Of a stretch of DNA of 43,217 bases, positions 29,127 through 37,806 are shown piece by piece. The stretch's first letter is position 1, and each line of letters starts with the position of its first letter. Source of the stretch: Chromatiales bacterium (GTDB lineage Bacteria; Pseudomonadota; Gammaproteobacteria; Steroidobacterales; GCA-2729495); NCBI GenBank assembly GCA_016789845.1, contig JAEUQA010000047.1, positions 1 to 43,217 on the forward strand. Reading direction: 5' to 3'. The notes beneath the pieces are model-generated. The model saw nothing but the letters and a program-made list of their open reading frames with translations, was not told the origin of the DNA and made no database searches. The translations under genes were made by a program, and so were the position numbers.

Positions 29127-30320
29127 CTACTTCAACACAACGAATTCGCACGCAAGGCCCAGTGCTGCAACCTGCGACGAGATCTCCAAGGCGTAAGTCG
29201 GGTTGGTGCAGACGATGACATCCGGATGGTACACGGCGAGGGCGTCAGGGCTCACGACCGGCTGACCGGTTACCGGCAGGAATCGCCCCTGCCGACGGAC
29301 GTTCACGTCGGCGACAACCTCGACGCCGGCCGCGGCCTCCGGACAGTTGCCGAGCAGCGATATCGCCCGCATGCCCGCGGCCCAGAGAGCCACCCGCTTC
29401 CTCTCACGGCGATACCGGGCAAATCTCCCGTTCCAGCTGTCGGTGCTAGCCGCGTACAGCGGCGGGAAATCCTCGATGTCGCGCCCGATGGCAGCCACTG
29501 CCTCCCGGGACTCCAGCACGTGGCGCGACGGGACCCGGGAGGGCCGGCTCTCGACCTCGAAATGCGCCCCCTCCAGCACGGGAATCATGTCGAGCACCTC
29601 GAAGCCAGTCTCGCGGAAAAGCCGCGCCAGTGACGGCGCCGAGAAGAAACACCCGGCCTCATACATCACGTACCAGATAACCTTGTCGCGGAACGCCAGG
29701 GCACTGTTGGAGGTTTCGAAGTAGACCAGGGCGTCAGGCGCATCCCCGACGGTCTCGCGCACGTTGGCCATGAATGTCCTGGGCTCAGGGATGTACTGGA
29801 GGCATCCCCGGCAGACCACGATGTCCGGGTGCAGGTCACTGTGGACCCTGCCGTACATTTCCCGGCGGATGGAGACGCGACCGCCGTCACCGGCGGCGCC
29901 TCCATCGTCGGGGTATGTCGGGTCGAAGCCGATTACCCGGCCTACTCCCGCGTCCAGCATCATCTGCAGGAAGTCGCCCTTGCCGCAGGCAATCTCCAGC
30001 GCGGTTCGGGACCGCAGCTCGTAGCGCCGCATCAGGCGGTCGATCGAACTGGCCGCATAGCGCCGATAGGACGGCGAGTAGAACTGGGAAAGATCGTAGG
30101 ATGCGTCAAAGCCAACGAGCGCGGGATCGAATGAGCTGTTCCAGATGTGGCCACATTCAGTGCAATGGCGGAGCGTGATGTCGCCGCGAGGCGCGGCCAG
30201 CGCGAGCTCACGCGTCGGCGCCAGGCATCCACACTGCGTTGGCACGCCGGACTTCGTGAAGAAGGGGGGCGGGGCACGCGTGGTGCATACCGGGCAGCGA
30301 ACCTGTGAAGTCGCGTTCAT
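29127..30320 (-). CDS. SAM-dependent methyltransferase, sugar C-methyltransferase-like with Zn-finger N-terminus
   Basis: The start at 30320 (MNATSQVRCPVC) is chosen for the GAGG before it and the immediate metal-ligand region. The 397-residue protein has CPVC, CGC and CTEC cysteines (residues about 9-68) that match the zinc-binding N-terminus of NDP-sugar C-methyltransferases. A Rossmann methyltransferase core follows, with motif I ALEIACGKGDFLQMML (about 107-122), and then a C-terminal fold (VVADVNVRRQGRFLP, PDVIVCTNPTY) like the family's third domain. It lies 69 bp after the last ABC permease gene on the same strand, so it may share its mRNA. No sugar-nucleotide synthesis genes are nearby, so the substrate is unknown. 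Confidence 0.8.
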   Translation of the reverse strand: MNATSQVRCPVCTTRAPPPFFTKSGVPTQCGCLAPTRELALAAPRGDITLRHCTECGHIWNSSFDPALVGFDASYDLSQFYSPSYRRYAASSIDRLMRRYELRSRTALEIACGKGDFLQMMLDAGVGRVIGFDPTYPDDGGAAGDGGRVSIRREMYGRVHSDLHPDIVVCRGCLQYIPEPRTFMANVRETVGDAPDALVYFETSNSALAFRDKVIWYVMYEAGCFFSAPSLARLFRETGFEVLDMIPVLEGAHFEVESRPSRVPSRHVLESREAVAAIGRDIEDFPPLYAASTDSWNGRFARYRRERKRVALWAAGMRAISLLGNCPEAAAGVEVVADVNVRRQGRFLPVTGQPVVSPDALAVYHPDVIVCTNPTYALEISSQVAALGLACEFVVLK

Positions 30321-30389
30321 TGTGGCCTCGAGCCACCAGTAATAGGTTCCGGACGTGATGTCCAGTCCTGGCGCCGTCCCCGGCACCGT

Positions 30390-31616
30390 TTACTCGTGCC
30401 GTAGCGCCCGGATCGGGTCCATGCGCGCCGCGCGCACGGCGGGCCAGCTGGCGAAGGTCAGGTTCAGAGCGATGGCCAGCCCCAGGGCAACAGCGGCGTT
30501 GCCGGCGTCCACTACCAGCGGAAGCCCTGCCTGGGTTGCGAGTATGCGCGACGCGACCACGCCGATCGCGAGCCCCGCCAGGGCCCCAATTACGGCCAGC
30601 AACCCCGCCTCCGCCGCGAACTGGAAGAAGATGTCCGGCGCCGTGGCGCCCAGCGCGCGGCGGGTGCCGATCTCCCGCGTGCGGTCCCGGACGGTGATCC
30701 AGGCAATCGCCAGGATGCCCAGCCCGGCCACCGCCAGGCCGCTGCGGCCGATCCAGCGCACCAGGAACGAGAGCCGGTCGGCGGACGCCAGCTGCGCGCT
30801 GATCAGGTCGGTCTGGCTCAGTACGCGGAAGTCGTCGGGGCGGTGCTCGGTCATGCGGTGGCGCTCCCGGAGCAGCGCGGTGATGTCGCGCGTGGCAGCC
30901 GGCATGCGGGGCGGGCCGTCCAGCTCCAGCAGGATGGCGCCGTAATAGTCCACGTTCAGCAGCCGGCGCATGGCCGTGTTCAGCGGCACGTAGACCTGGC
31001 CGTCCTCGGTGCTGCCGTCCAGGCCGGCGCCCCGCTCGCGCAGGACGCCCACCACATCGAAGGGCACCCGGTTGATGAAGAGCCGCTCGCCGACGGGTGA
31101 GTCGTCGCCGTACAGGTCCCGGGCCACGGTGGCACCGATGACGGCCAGGCGCGCCGAACGCTTCTCGTCCTCCCCGGTGTACAGGCTGCCTTCGGCAAGC
31201 TCCCAGGACTTCATCCCGAACCAGGCGGGCTCCACGCCGACGACGGGCGCGACCTTGGACAGGTAGCCGGCCTTCAGCCGCAGCGAGCCCGAGACCCGGG
31301 CGGACGACCGCACGACGCCGGCAGTCTCCCGGAGGATTGCTGCATAGTCGGCGGGAACCAGCGTCGTGACGATGGCGCCGGTCCGGGCCCGGTCGGCCAC
31401 CCCGCGGCTCTGCTCGGCACTGATCGTGAGGACGTTGCTGCCCAGGCGCCGGATCTGGGTGAGCACCTGCTCCCGGCCGCCGGAGGCGTAGTTCACGGCG
31501 GTGGTCGCGCCGGCCACGCCCAGTGCCGCGCAGACGATGGCCAGCCCGGAGCGCAGCTTGTAGCGCCAGAGCTGGCGGCCGATGCCGGGCAGCAGGCGCC
31601 GCCAGTGGTCCATCAC
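30390..31616 (-). CDS. MacB-type ABC transporter permease, second copy
   Basis: A 408-residue FtsX/MacB-family permease. A first membrane helix (about residues 22-45) is followed by a large periplasmic MacB_PCD domain (about 48-255). Three more helices form the FtsX domain: GRSGLAVAGLGILAIAWITV, the FFQFAAEAGLLAVIGALAGLAIGV pair, and the AVALGLAIALNLTFASWPAVRAARMDP end. The REIGTRRALGAT motif marks the contact with the ATPase. Either the GTG at 31616 or the next ATG (31613) can be the start. It shares the operon with a sister permease 45 bp upstream and probably pairs with it. Confidence 0.88.
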   Translation of the reverse strand: MMDHWRRLLPGIGRQLWRYKLRSGLAIVCAALGVAGATTAVNYASGGREQVLTQIRRLGSNVLTISAEQSRGVADRARTGAIVTTLVPADYAAILRETAGVVRSSARVSGSLRLKAGYLSKVAPVVGVEPAWFGMKSWELAEGSLYTGEDEKRSARLAVIGATVARDLYGDDSPVGERLFINRVPFDVVGVLRERGAGLDGSTEDGQVYVPLNTAMRRLLNVDYYGAILLELDGPPRMPAATRDITALLRERHRMTEHRPDDFRVLSQTDLISAQLASADRLSFLVRWIGRSGLAVAGLGILAIAWITVRDRTREIGTRRALGATAPDIFFQFAAEAGLLAVIGALAGLAIGVVASRILATQAGLPLVVDAGNAAVALGLAIALNLTFASWPAVRAARMDPIRALRHE

Positions 31617-31661
31617 ATCATGCGCCCGTCACTGGTCAGTCAATGGCCGGTCAGTGGCCCA

Positions 31662-32885
31662 TCAGGCACGGAGGGCCTGGATGGGATCCACGTTGGCGGC
31701 CCGCCAGGCCGGCTGGAGGCCGAAGACCAGGCCGATCAGCGTGGCCAGCCCGACCGCGCCCCCCATGGCACCCCAGAGGAAGACCGGTGACAGCTGCTGC
31801 TGGAATGCGGCCACGGTGGCCCCCGCCACGCCAAGCAGCACGCCGACGATGCCGCCGAGCGCCGAGATCAGCGCCGCCTCCACCAGGAACTGCCGGAGCA
31901 CGTCGGCCCGGGTGGCGCCGACAGCCCGGCGCACGCCGATCTCGCGCCGCCGCTCGGACACCGCGATCAGCATCAGGCTCATGATCACCACGCCGCCGAT
32001 CAGCGTCGCGATGACGGCAATGCCGACCAGCACGGCGGACAGCGTCGTGTCCACCTCCTGCACCTGCTCCATGGCCGCCCGGGGATTGCTCACCGTGAAG
32101 TTGTCCTCCACGGGCGGCACGATGCCGTGCCGCTCGCGAAGGAGCGCGGTGATGGCGGCCACCGCCTGCTCATACCGGGCCGGGTCCTCGAGCTGCACGG
32201 TGATGGTCGTCAGGTAATCCCGGTTGAAGAGCCGCTTCGAGGCGGTGCTGACCGGCATCAGCAGCAGGTTGTCCAGGCTCGACCCGCCGGGGCCGGCGCC
32301 CCGCGGCACCAGCACGCCCTGCACCGTGAACGGCACCTCCGCGATGCGGATCGTCTTGCCGATGGGGTCCTCGTCGGGGAACAGCTCCTTCCGCAGGTCC
32401 TCGCCGATCACCGCGACCCGTGCCAGGGTCTCCACGTCCTCGGGGCTGATCCCGCGCCCGACGGTGACGTCGTCGCCGCGGATCTCCATCCACTCTGCCG
32501 AGATGCCCCAGATGGACGTGGTCGCCGTCTTGTCCCGGGCCTGCACGTCGATGTCGAAGGCACTCTGCTCCCGGGAGACGCGCCGGACGTTGGGGACCTC
32601 CGCCCGGATCGCGTCCGCATCCTCGAAGCGCAGCGTGGGCTCGACGGAGGTCAGGGATGGCATGCCGCGGGTCCGGGCCGATCCGGGCTGGATGCTGATG
32701 CGGTCGAAGGTGCCCACCATGCGCTTGAACTGCCGCATGGTTTCCTGCCGGGTCGCCTCCCCCACCGAAGCCATCGCCACCAGGGACGCGATGCCCACCG
32801 CGACGCCGAGCAGCATGAAGAGGCTCCGCAGCGGGTTCCGCCGCAGGGTGCGCAGTGCGAGCGCCAGTGTCCTAGCCCACGACAT
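31662..32885 (-). CDS. MacB-type ABC transporter permease, first copy
   Basis: A 407-residue FtsX/MacB-family permease with one N-terminal helix (NPLRSLFMLLGVAVGIASLVAMASVG), a periplasmic MacB_PCD domain and a C-terminal FtsX set of three helices (AVLVGIAVIATLIGGVVIMSLMLIAV and two later). The coupling motif REIGVRRAVGATRADV is clear. Its start overlaps the end of the ATPase gene by 14 bases, so they are translationally coupled. Together with the second permease it would form a tripartite, mechanotransmission-type efflux machine for a drug, peptide or lipid. The cargo is not readable. Confidence 0.9.
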   Translation of the reverse strand: MSWARTLALALRTLRRNPLRSLFMLLGVAVGIASLVAMASVGEATRQETMRQFKRMVGTFDRISIQPGSARTRGMPSLTSVEPTLRFEDADAIRAEVPNVRRVSREQSAFDIDVQARDKTATTSIWGISAEWMEIRGDDVTVGRGISPEDVETLARVAVIGEDLRKELFPDEDPIGKTIRIAEVPFTVQGVLVPRGAGPGGSSLDNLLLMPVSTASKRLFNRDYLTTITVQLEDPARYEQAVAAITALLRERHGIVPPVEDNFTVSNPRAAMEQVQEVDTTLSAVLVGIAVIATLIGGVVIMSLMLIAVSERRREIGVRRAVGATRADVLRQFLVEAALISALGGIVGVLLGVAGATVAAFQQQLSPVFLWGAMGGAVGLATLIGLVFGLQPAWRAANVDPIQALRA

Positions 32886-33597
32886 GAGCGGCCCCCTCCG
32901 TGGCGGCGTGCAACGAGGGGCGCCGTGGCTGCGCCCGGTCGGAGGCCAGCACGCCGTCCCGGATCAGCAGCTCCCGCGCGGCATAGGACGCAACCCGCTC
33001 GTCGTGGGTCACGAGGACGATGGTCAGCCCCTCCCGGTTCAGGTCCGTGAGCAGTTCCATGATGGAATCGCCGACCGCCGAGTCCAGGTTACCCGTGGGC
33101 TCGTCGGCCAGGAGCAGCGGCGGGCTGTTCATGAGCGCCCGGGCAATCGCCACGCGCTGCTGCTCGCCGCCGGAGAGCTCGGTGACGAAGTGGTTCGACC
33201 GCTCCGCCAGGCCCACCCGCTTCAGGAGGGCCAGGGCCTTGCCCCGGTCCACGTCCCCGCCGCTGTACAGGGCCGGCACCTCCACGTTCTCCACCGCCGT
33301 GGTCCGGGGCAGGAGATTGAAGGCCTGGAACACGAACCCGATGCGCCTGGCGCGCACCGCGGACCGCTCCTGGTCGGTGTACCGGGAGACGTCCTCGCCA
33401 CCCAGGCGATAGGCGCCGCTGGTGGGCGTGTCGAGGCAGCCGAGGATGTTGAGCAGGGACGACTTGCCCGACCCCGACGAGCCGCGGATGGTGACGAACT
33501 CGCCCGCCCCGATCCTGCAGGTGATGTCGCGGAGGGCGGGCACGGGCGTGCCGTCCTCCCGCTGGTAGGTCTTCACCACGTGTTCGAGCTCGATCAT
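32872..33597 (-). CDS. ABC transporter ATPase, MacB/LolD type
   Basis: A 241-residue ATPase with Walker A GSSGSGKSS, Q-loop FVFQAFNLLPRTTAVENVEVPAL (a LolD/MacB hallmark), signature LSGGEQQRVAIARAL, Walker B LLLADEPTGNLD and the switch His in LVTHDERVA. It supplies energy to the two permeases downstream. The ATG overlaps the upstream adaptor stop codon (ATGA). Confidence 0.93.
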   Translation of the reverse strand: MIELEHVVKTYQREDGTPVPALRDITCRIGAGEFVTIRGSSGSGKSSLLNILGCLDTPTSGAYRLGGEDVSRYTDQERSAVRARRIGFVFQAFNLLPRTTAVENVEVPALYSGGDVDRGKALALLKRVGLAERSNHFVTELSGGEQQRVAIARALMNSPPLLLADEPTGNLDSAVGDSIMELLTDLNREGLTIVLVTHDERVASYAARELLIRDGVLASDRAQPRRPSLHAATEGAAHVVG

Positions 33598-34673
33598 GAC
33601 GCCTCCCGGGCAGTGGCCGGCAATGGACTGAGCAGCACGCGGTCGCCGGCGACCACGCCCTCGCGGATCTCGGTGATGCCCGCGTCGCGGGCGCCCACGG
33701 TCACGGTCCGGCGCTGCAGCTCGCCGCCCTTCTCCACCCACACGTAGCGGCCGGAATCGTCCTTCTGGATCGCGGCGCTGGGCAGTACCAGCGTCTCGCG
33801 CTCGGCCGTGCGGATTGACACGTTGGTCGTCATGTCCGGCTTCAGCTGTTCGACGGGGGACTCGATGCTGATCATCACCTCGAAGTTCACGACGCCCGAG
33901 ATAATGGTGCCCTTGGGCGCGATGCGTTCCACGCGCCCCGCGAACTCCAGGGCCGGGAAGGACTCGACCGTGAACGACACCGGGTTGCCGACCGCGACGT
34001 TGCCGATGTCGGTCTCGTCCACCAGGGCGATGAGTTCCAGCGCGCCATCCTCGATGATCGTGGCAAAGGTCGGCGCGTTGAAGCTGGCCGCCACGGTCTC
34101 GCCCTCCTGGGTGGTGACGGACGCCACCGTGCCGGTGATTGGTGACTGGATCACCGCGTAATTGAGGTCGGTCTCGACCACGGCCGCGTCCCGGCGGGCC
34201 TTCTCGAGCCGGGCGCGGGCTTCGCTGACGGCGAGCGACTTGTCCTCCACGTCGGAACGGGCCACGAGGCGCTGCTGGTCGAGGCGCTCGCTGCGGGCCA
34301 GCTCCACCTCGGCGCGCTTCAGCTCCTGCTCCGCGACGGCGATCTGGGCACGAGCCTGCGCAAGCCGGGCCTTCAGCGGCCGGGCGTCGATCGTTGCGAT
34401 GACGTCGCCCTTGCTGATCTTCGAGCCCACCACCACGTTGAGCTTCTCGACGATGCCGGACAACTGGGCGCCCACCCGCACTTCGCCGCCAACCCGCGTC
34501 CGCAGGATGCCCGTGGCGAGCACGGTGGCACCCACCTTCCGCCGCTCGGGTGTCACCCAGGTGCGGTCGGCCGTGGCCGCGTCGTCCGCGGCCAGCCGCG
34601 TCCACCCCCACCACGCGCCCGTGGCGAGCAGCAGGGTGGCGACACCGGTCGCAATGACGACGGCTGGCCTCAC
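33594..34673 (-). CDS. Periplasmic adaptor (HlyD/MacA family)
   Basis: A 359-residue membrane-anchored adaptor with an N-terminal helix (VVIATGVATLLLATGAWWGW), a barrel-sandwich (EKLNVVVGSKISKGDVIATIDARPL), a long coiled-coil hairpin (about residues 80-165, ARAQIAVAEQELKRAEVELARSERL...) and a second lipoyl half (AVIQSPITGTVASVTTQEGETVAAS). It would link the MacB-like permeases to an outer-membrane channel that is not encoded here. The GTG start overlaps the preceding stop (GTGA) and has GAGAGG upstream. Confidence 0.92.
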   Translation of the reverse strand: MRPAVVIATGVATLLLATGAWWGWTRLAADDAATADRTWVTPERRKVGATVLATGILRTRVGGEVRVGAQLSGIVEKLNVVVGSKISKGDVIATIDARPLKARLAQARAQIAVAEQELKRAEVELARSERLDQQRLVARSDVEDKSLAVSEARARLEKARRDAAVVETDLNYAVIQSPITGTVASVTTQEGETVAASFNAPTFATIIEDGALELIALVDETDIGNVAVGNPVSFTVESFPALEFAGRVERIAPKGTIISGVVNFEVMISIESPVEQLKPDMTTNVSIRTAERETLVLPSAAIQKDDSGRYVWVEKGGELQRRTVTVGARDAGITEIREGVVAGDRVLLSPLPATAREAS

Positions 34674-35164
34674 TTCTGCCTCTCGTAGACCATGACCATC
34701 GGGGGCTTCGTGCCGCGGGTGGTCGTGACCTTCATCTCCTTGCCGTCGGCGGAGAGCTCCCGGGTCTCGACCTTCTGGATCTTGCTGCCGGGAATCGCGC
34801 TGGGCTCGGTCCATGTGACCACCAGCTTGTTGCCGTCCCACTTCGCCACGGTGTCGCCACGGCTGCCCATCGGGCCCTCGTTGTTGACCGGCTTGCCGGC
34901 GAGGTCGTAGGTGACCGTCCGCTCGCTCGTCGTGCCCATGAAGCCCGCCGAGGACTCGATCTTCAGCTGCTGGGGGGTCTGGGCGATCTTCGTGGTCTCC
35001 TTGACCGCCGACATCATGCCGAGGTTCTCGCCCTTCTTCGTGTTGAGGACCCAGGTGCCGGCGAAGCTGGGCGGGTCGGCGGCGAACACGGGCGCGAGGC
35101 CGGTCACGAGCAGCAGGACGGCAAGCGCGGGGGTGGTGATGAGATGCAGGGTACGTCTGTTCAT
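34670..35164 (-). CDS. Secreted beta-rich protein of unknown function in the PadR operon
   Basis: A 164-residue exported protein (signal peptide about 1-28, ending PVFAADP). The mature part (FAGTWVLNTKKGEN..., ERTVTYDLAGKPVNNEGPMG, AKWDGNKLVVTWTEP, VETRELSADGKEMKVTTT) has the short up-and-down strand pattern of lipocalin-like domains. The start at 35164 follows GGAGA. Position between PadR and the adaptor suggests it binds a compound handled by this exporter, but that is only inference from context. Downstream coupling is by a GTGA overlap. Confidence 0.75.
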   Translation of the reverse strand: MNRRTLHLITTPALAVLLLVTGLAPVFAADPPSFAGTWVLNTKKGENLGMMSAVKETTKIAQTPQQLKIESSAGFMGTTSERTVTYDLAGKPVNNEGPMGSRGDTVAKWDGNKLVVTWTEPSAIPGSKIQKVETRELSADGKEMKVTTTRGTKPPMVMVYERQK

Positions 35165-35195
35165 GATGGATATCTCCAGGGTAAGTAAGGTGAAG

Positions 35196-35816
35196 CTAGT
35201 GGCGGATGGCCTGGTACGTTGGCGTGCGGGAACGTTGCAGCAGCGTCGTGCGGCCGGCCGGGGTGGCAAGGTGGCGCATGGCACGGTCCAGCCAGGCCAG
35301 CTCGGCCTCGAGCAGGCTCAACGCGTGGTCGGTCGCCAGTGACCGGGCAGCCAGGATCCGGCTGGCCGGCTGCGCGGTAAGGTGGTCCAGATCGCTCTCC
35401 ACGTCGGCGTGGAGGGCCTCGATGGCCCGGCGGCGCTTCATCAGGAGCGCCCTGGCTTCCTTCGCCGGAATCCACGGCAGGTAGGCGGCGGCCATCTCGA
35501 AGGTGGTCTCGACCCGGTCGTAGGTGCTGAGGGCGTGCCGGAGCAGTTCCTGGAACAGCTCCCCGCCCCTCGGCGTCAGGGCGAACACGAGCCGCTCGCC
35601 ACGCCTCCCCCGGGTACCGGCCTCGGAATGCACCTTCACGGCGCCCTGCACCGTCAGCCGGTGCAGCAGGTGGTAAAGGGTTGGCTTCTTGAAATCGGCA
35701 TGCATCGTGCCGTGCGCGACCAGGATGCGGTGGAGCTCGTAGCCGTGCTTCGGCCCTGACTGGAGCAGGCCCAGCACCATCAGGGTGCGGGCATCGGCTG
35801 GGGTCCGGGTTTTCAT
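35196..35816 (-). CDS. PadR-family transcriptional regulator
   Basis: A 206-residue regulator with the PadR winged helix at the N-terminus (LMVLGLLQSGPKHGYELHRIL, then KKPTLYHLLHRLTVQGAVKV with the recognition helix and wing) and a long C-terminal helical region for dimerisation (about 95-200). PadR proteins repress neighbouring transporter genes and are released by small compounds. Here the gene leads the operon of the secreted protein and the ABC efflux genes. Two copies of a dyad (35815-35832 and 35850-35867) lie at its own promoter, one covering the start codon, which indicates autoregulation. Confidence 0.9.
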   Translation of the reverse strand: MKTRTPADARTLMVLGLLQSGPKHGYELHRILVAHGTMHADFKKPTLYHLLHRLTVQGAVKVHSEAGTRGRRGERLVFALTPRGGELFQELLRHALSTYDRVETTFEMAAAYLPWIPAKEARALLMKRRRAIEALHADVESDLDHLTAQPASRILAARSLATDHALSLLEAELAWLDRAMRHLATPAGRTTLLQRSRTPTYQAIRH

Positions 35817-35867
35817 AGTCCGTCTGGACTATAGCGATCCAGCCGCCTCAAAGTCCATCTGGACTAT
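35815..35867. promoter_or_regulatory. Pair of PadR-type operator dyads
   Basis: Site 1 is ATAGTCC-GTCT-GGACTAT (35815-35832). Site 2 is AAAGTCC-ATCT-GGACTAT (35850-35867). They match at 16 of 18 positions, are spaced 35 bp centre to centre, and site 1 overlaps the padR start codon (35814-35816). Two identical sites about three helical turns apart fit co-operative binding of two regulator dimers. Confidence 0.78.
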
Positions 35868-35901
35868 CACCTACGCGCCAATTTGCCGCACCCGGCAGGG
35901 G

Positions 35902-37806
35902 TCACCTGATCAGCCCGCGCTCCTGCAGCAGGGCAAGGACCAGGTCGGCGGCCTGCTCCGCGCTGCAGTCCGCGGTATTGACCCGCAGCGCGGGACTCTC
36001 GGGGACCTCGTAGGGCGAATCGATGCCCGTGAAGTTCCTGAGCTCGCCCCGGCGCGCCTTGCGATACAGGCCCTTCACGTCCCGGCTCTCGGCGACGTCC
36101 AGCGGCGTGTCCACGTGGATCTCCAGGAACTCGCCCTCCGCCAGCAGGCTCCGGGCCAGGGCGCGTTCCGCCCGGAACGGCGAGATGAATGCCGTGAGCA
36201 CGATGAGGCCCGCATCCACCATCAGGCGCGCGACCTCGCCCACGCGGCGCACGTTCTCCACCCGGTCGGTGTCCGAGAAGCCCAGGTCCTTGTTCAGGCC
36301 GTGGCGCACGTTGTCGCCGTCCAGGAGGTACGTGTGCCGGCCCATCGCGAGCAGCCGCTTCTCGACCAGGTTCGCGATGGTCGACTTGCCAGCCCCCGAG
36401 AGGCCGGTGAACCACAGGACGCAGGGCGTCTGGCCCTTGAGCGTGGCCCGGGCCGCCTTGTCCACGTCCAGGTGCTGGAGGTGGATGTTGTGGGCCCGGC
36501 GCAGCGCGAAATGCAGCATGCCGGCGCCGATGGTGTGGTTGGTCAGGCGGTCGATGAGGATGAAGCCACCCGTCTCCCGGTTGGCCGCGTAGGGATCGAA
36601 GGCGATCACCCGGTCGAGGGCAATGTTGCACACCCCGATCTCGTTGAGGTCCAGCTTCCGCGCCGCCAGGTGCTCCAGCGTGTTCACGTTCAGCTTGTAC
36701 TTGGGCTGGGTGATGGTGGCCGTCACGGTCTCGGTACCGATCTTCAGCAGGTAGGCGCGTCCCGGGAACATGGGCTCCTCCGCCATCCACACCAGCGTCG
36801 CCTCGAACTGGTCGGCCACCTCGGCCGGCGCATCCGCCCGGGAGATGACGTTGCCCCGGGAGATGTCGATCTCGTCGGTGAGCGTCAGCGTGACGGACTG
36901 GCCGGCCACGGCCACCGGCAGGTCGCCGTCGGCGGTCACGATCCGCGCCACCCGGCTCTCGCGGCCGGAGGGCTGCACGCGGACGCGATCGCCCGGCTTC
37001 ACGCTGCCGCTCGCCACCGTGCCGGCGAATCCGCGGAAATCCAGGTTGGGCCGGTTCACCCACTGCACGGGCAGGCGGAAAGCCTCCGGTGCCTGCTGGC
37101 GCGCTCCGGGATCGACCGTCTCCAGGTACCCGAGCAGGGTCGGGCCGTGGTACCAGGGCGTGCGGTCGCCGGGTTCCACCATGTTGTCGCCCCGGAGCGC
37201 GGAGAGCGGGATGGCCGTCACCTCGTCCAGGTGCAGGTGGCGGGCGAATTCCCGGTACTCGTCCACGATCCGGCCGTACACCTCCTCCGAGTAGCCCACC
37301 AGGTCCATCTTGTTGACCGCGAGCACTACCTTGCGGATGCCGATGAGCGACACCAGGAAGCTGTGCCGGCGGGTCTGGGTGAGGATTCCCCGTCGCGCGT
37401 CGACGAGCACCACCGCCACGTCGGCCGTCGAGGCCCCGGTTACCATGTTGCGCGTGTACTGCTCGTGGCCGGGCGTGTCGGCGACGATGAACTTGCGGCG
37501 TTCCGTCGAGAAGTAGCGGTAGGCCACATCGATCGTGATGCCCTGTTCGCGCTCGGCCGACAGGCCATCCACGAGCAACGCGAAGTCGATGTCCCGGCCC
37601 TGGGTGCCCCACTTCGCCGAGTCTGCCTCGATGGCAGCGAGCTGGTCTTCGAACAGCATCTTCGACTCGTAGAGCAGGCGGCCGATCAGGGTGCTCTTGC
37701 CGTCGTCCACGCTGCCGCAGGTGATGAAGCGGAGCAGGCTCTTGGTCTCGTGCTGCTTCAGGTAGCGCTCGATGTCAGCCGCGACCGCAGAGTTGTCCAT
37801 GGCCAT
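35902..37806 (-). CDS. cysNC: Sulfate adenylyltransferase large subunit fused to APS kinase (CysNC)
   Basis: A 634-residue bifunctional protein. The CysN GTPase part (residues 1-430) has G1 [17 protein letters not shown]3 DTPGHEQY and G4 NKMDLVGY, and stimulates CysD to make APS from sulfate and ATP. The APS kinase part (about 455-634) has the P-loop GLSGAGKST and the following NLVEKRL and [16 protein letters not shown] segments, making PAPS. The ATG at 37806 overlaps the cysD stop (ATGA). A second in-frame ATG lies six bases later. Between this gene and padR there is only about 85 bp containing the PadR sites. Confidence 0.95.
   Translation of the reverse strand: MAMDNSAVAADIERYLKQHETKSLLRFITCGSVDDGKSTLIGRLLYESKMLFEDQLAAIEADSAKWGTQGRDIDFALLVDGLSAEREQGITIDVAYRYFSTERRKFIVADTPGHEQYTRNMVTGASTADVAVVLVDARRGILTQTRRHSFLVSLIGIRKVVLAVNKMDLVGYSEEVYGRIVDEYREFARHLHLDEVTAIPLSALRGDNMVEPGDRTPWYHGPTLLGYLETVDPGARQQAPEAFRLPVQWVNRPNLDFRGFAGTVASGSVKPGDRVRVQPSGRESRVARIVTADGDLPVAVAGQSVTLTLTDEIDISRGNVISRADAPAEVADQFEATLVWMAEEPMFPGRAYLLKIGTETVTATITQPKYKLNVNTLEHLAARKLDLNEIGVCNIALDRVIAFDPYAANRETGGFILIDRLTNHTIGAGMLHFALRRAHNIHLQHLDVDKAARATLKGQTPCVLWFTGLSGAGKSTIANLVEKRLLAMGRHTYLLDGDNVRHGLNKDLGFSDTDRVENVRRVGEVARLMVDAGLIVLTAFISPFRAERALARSLLAEGEFLEIHVDTPLDVAESRDVKGLYRKARRGELRNFTGIDSPYEVPESPALRVNTADCSAEQAADLVLALLQERGLIR

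Noticed and set aside
31617..31661. Repeated GGTCAGT-like words between the two permease genes
   Set aside because: The copies are short, imperfect and inside a 45-bp gap. Nothing supports a regulatory role.
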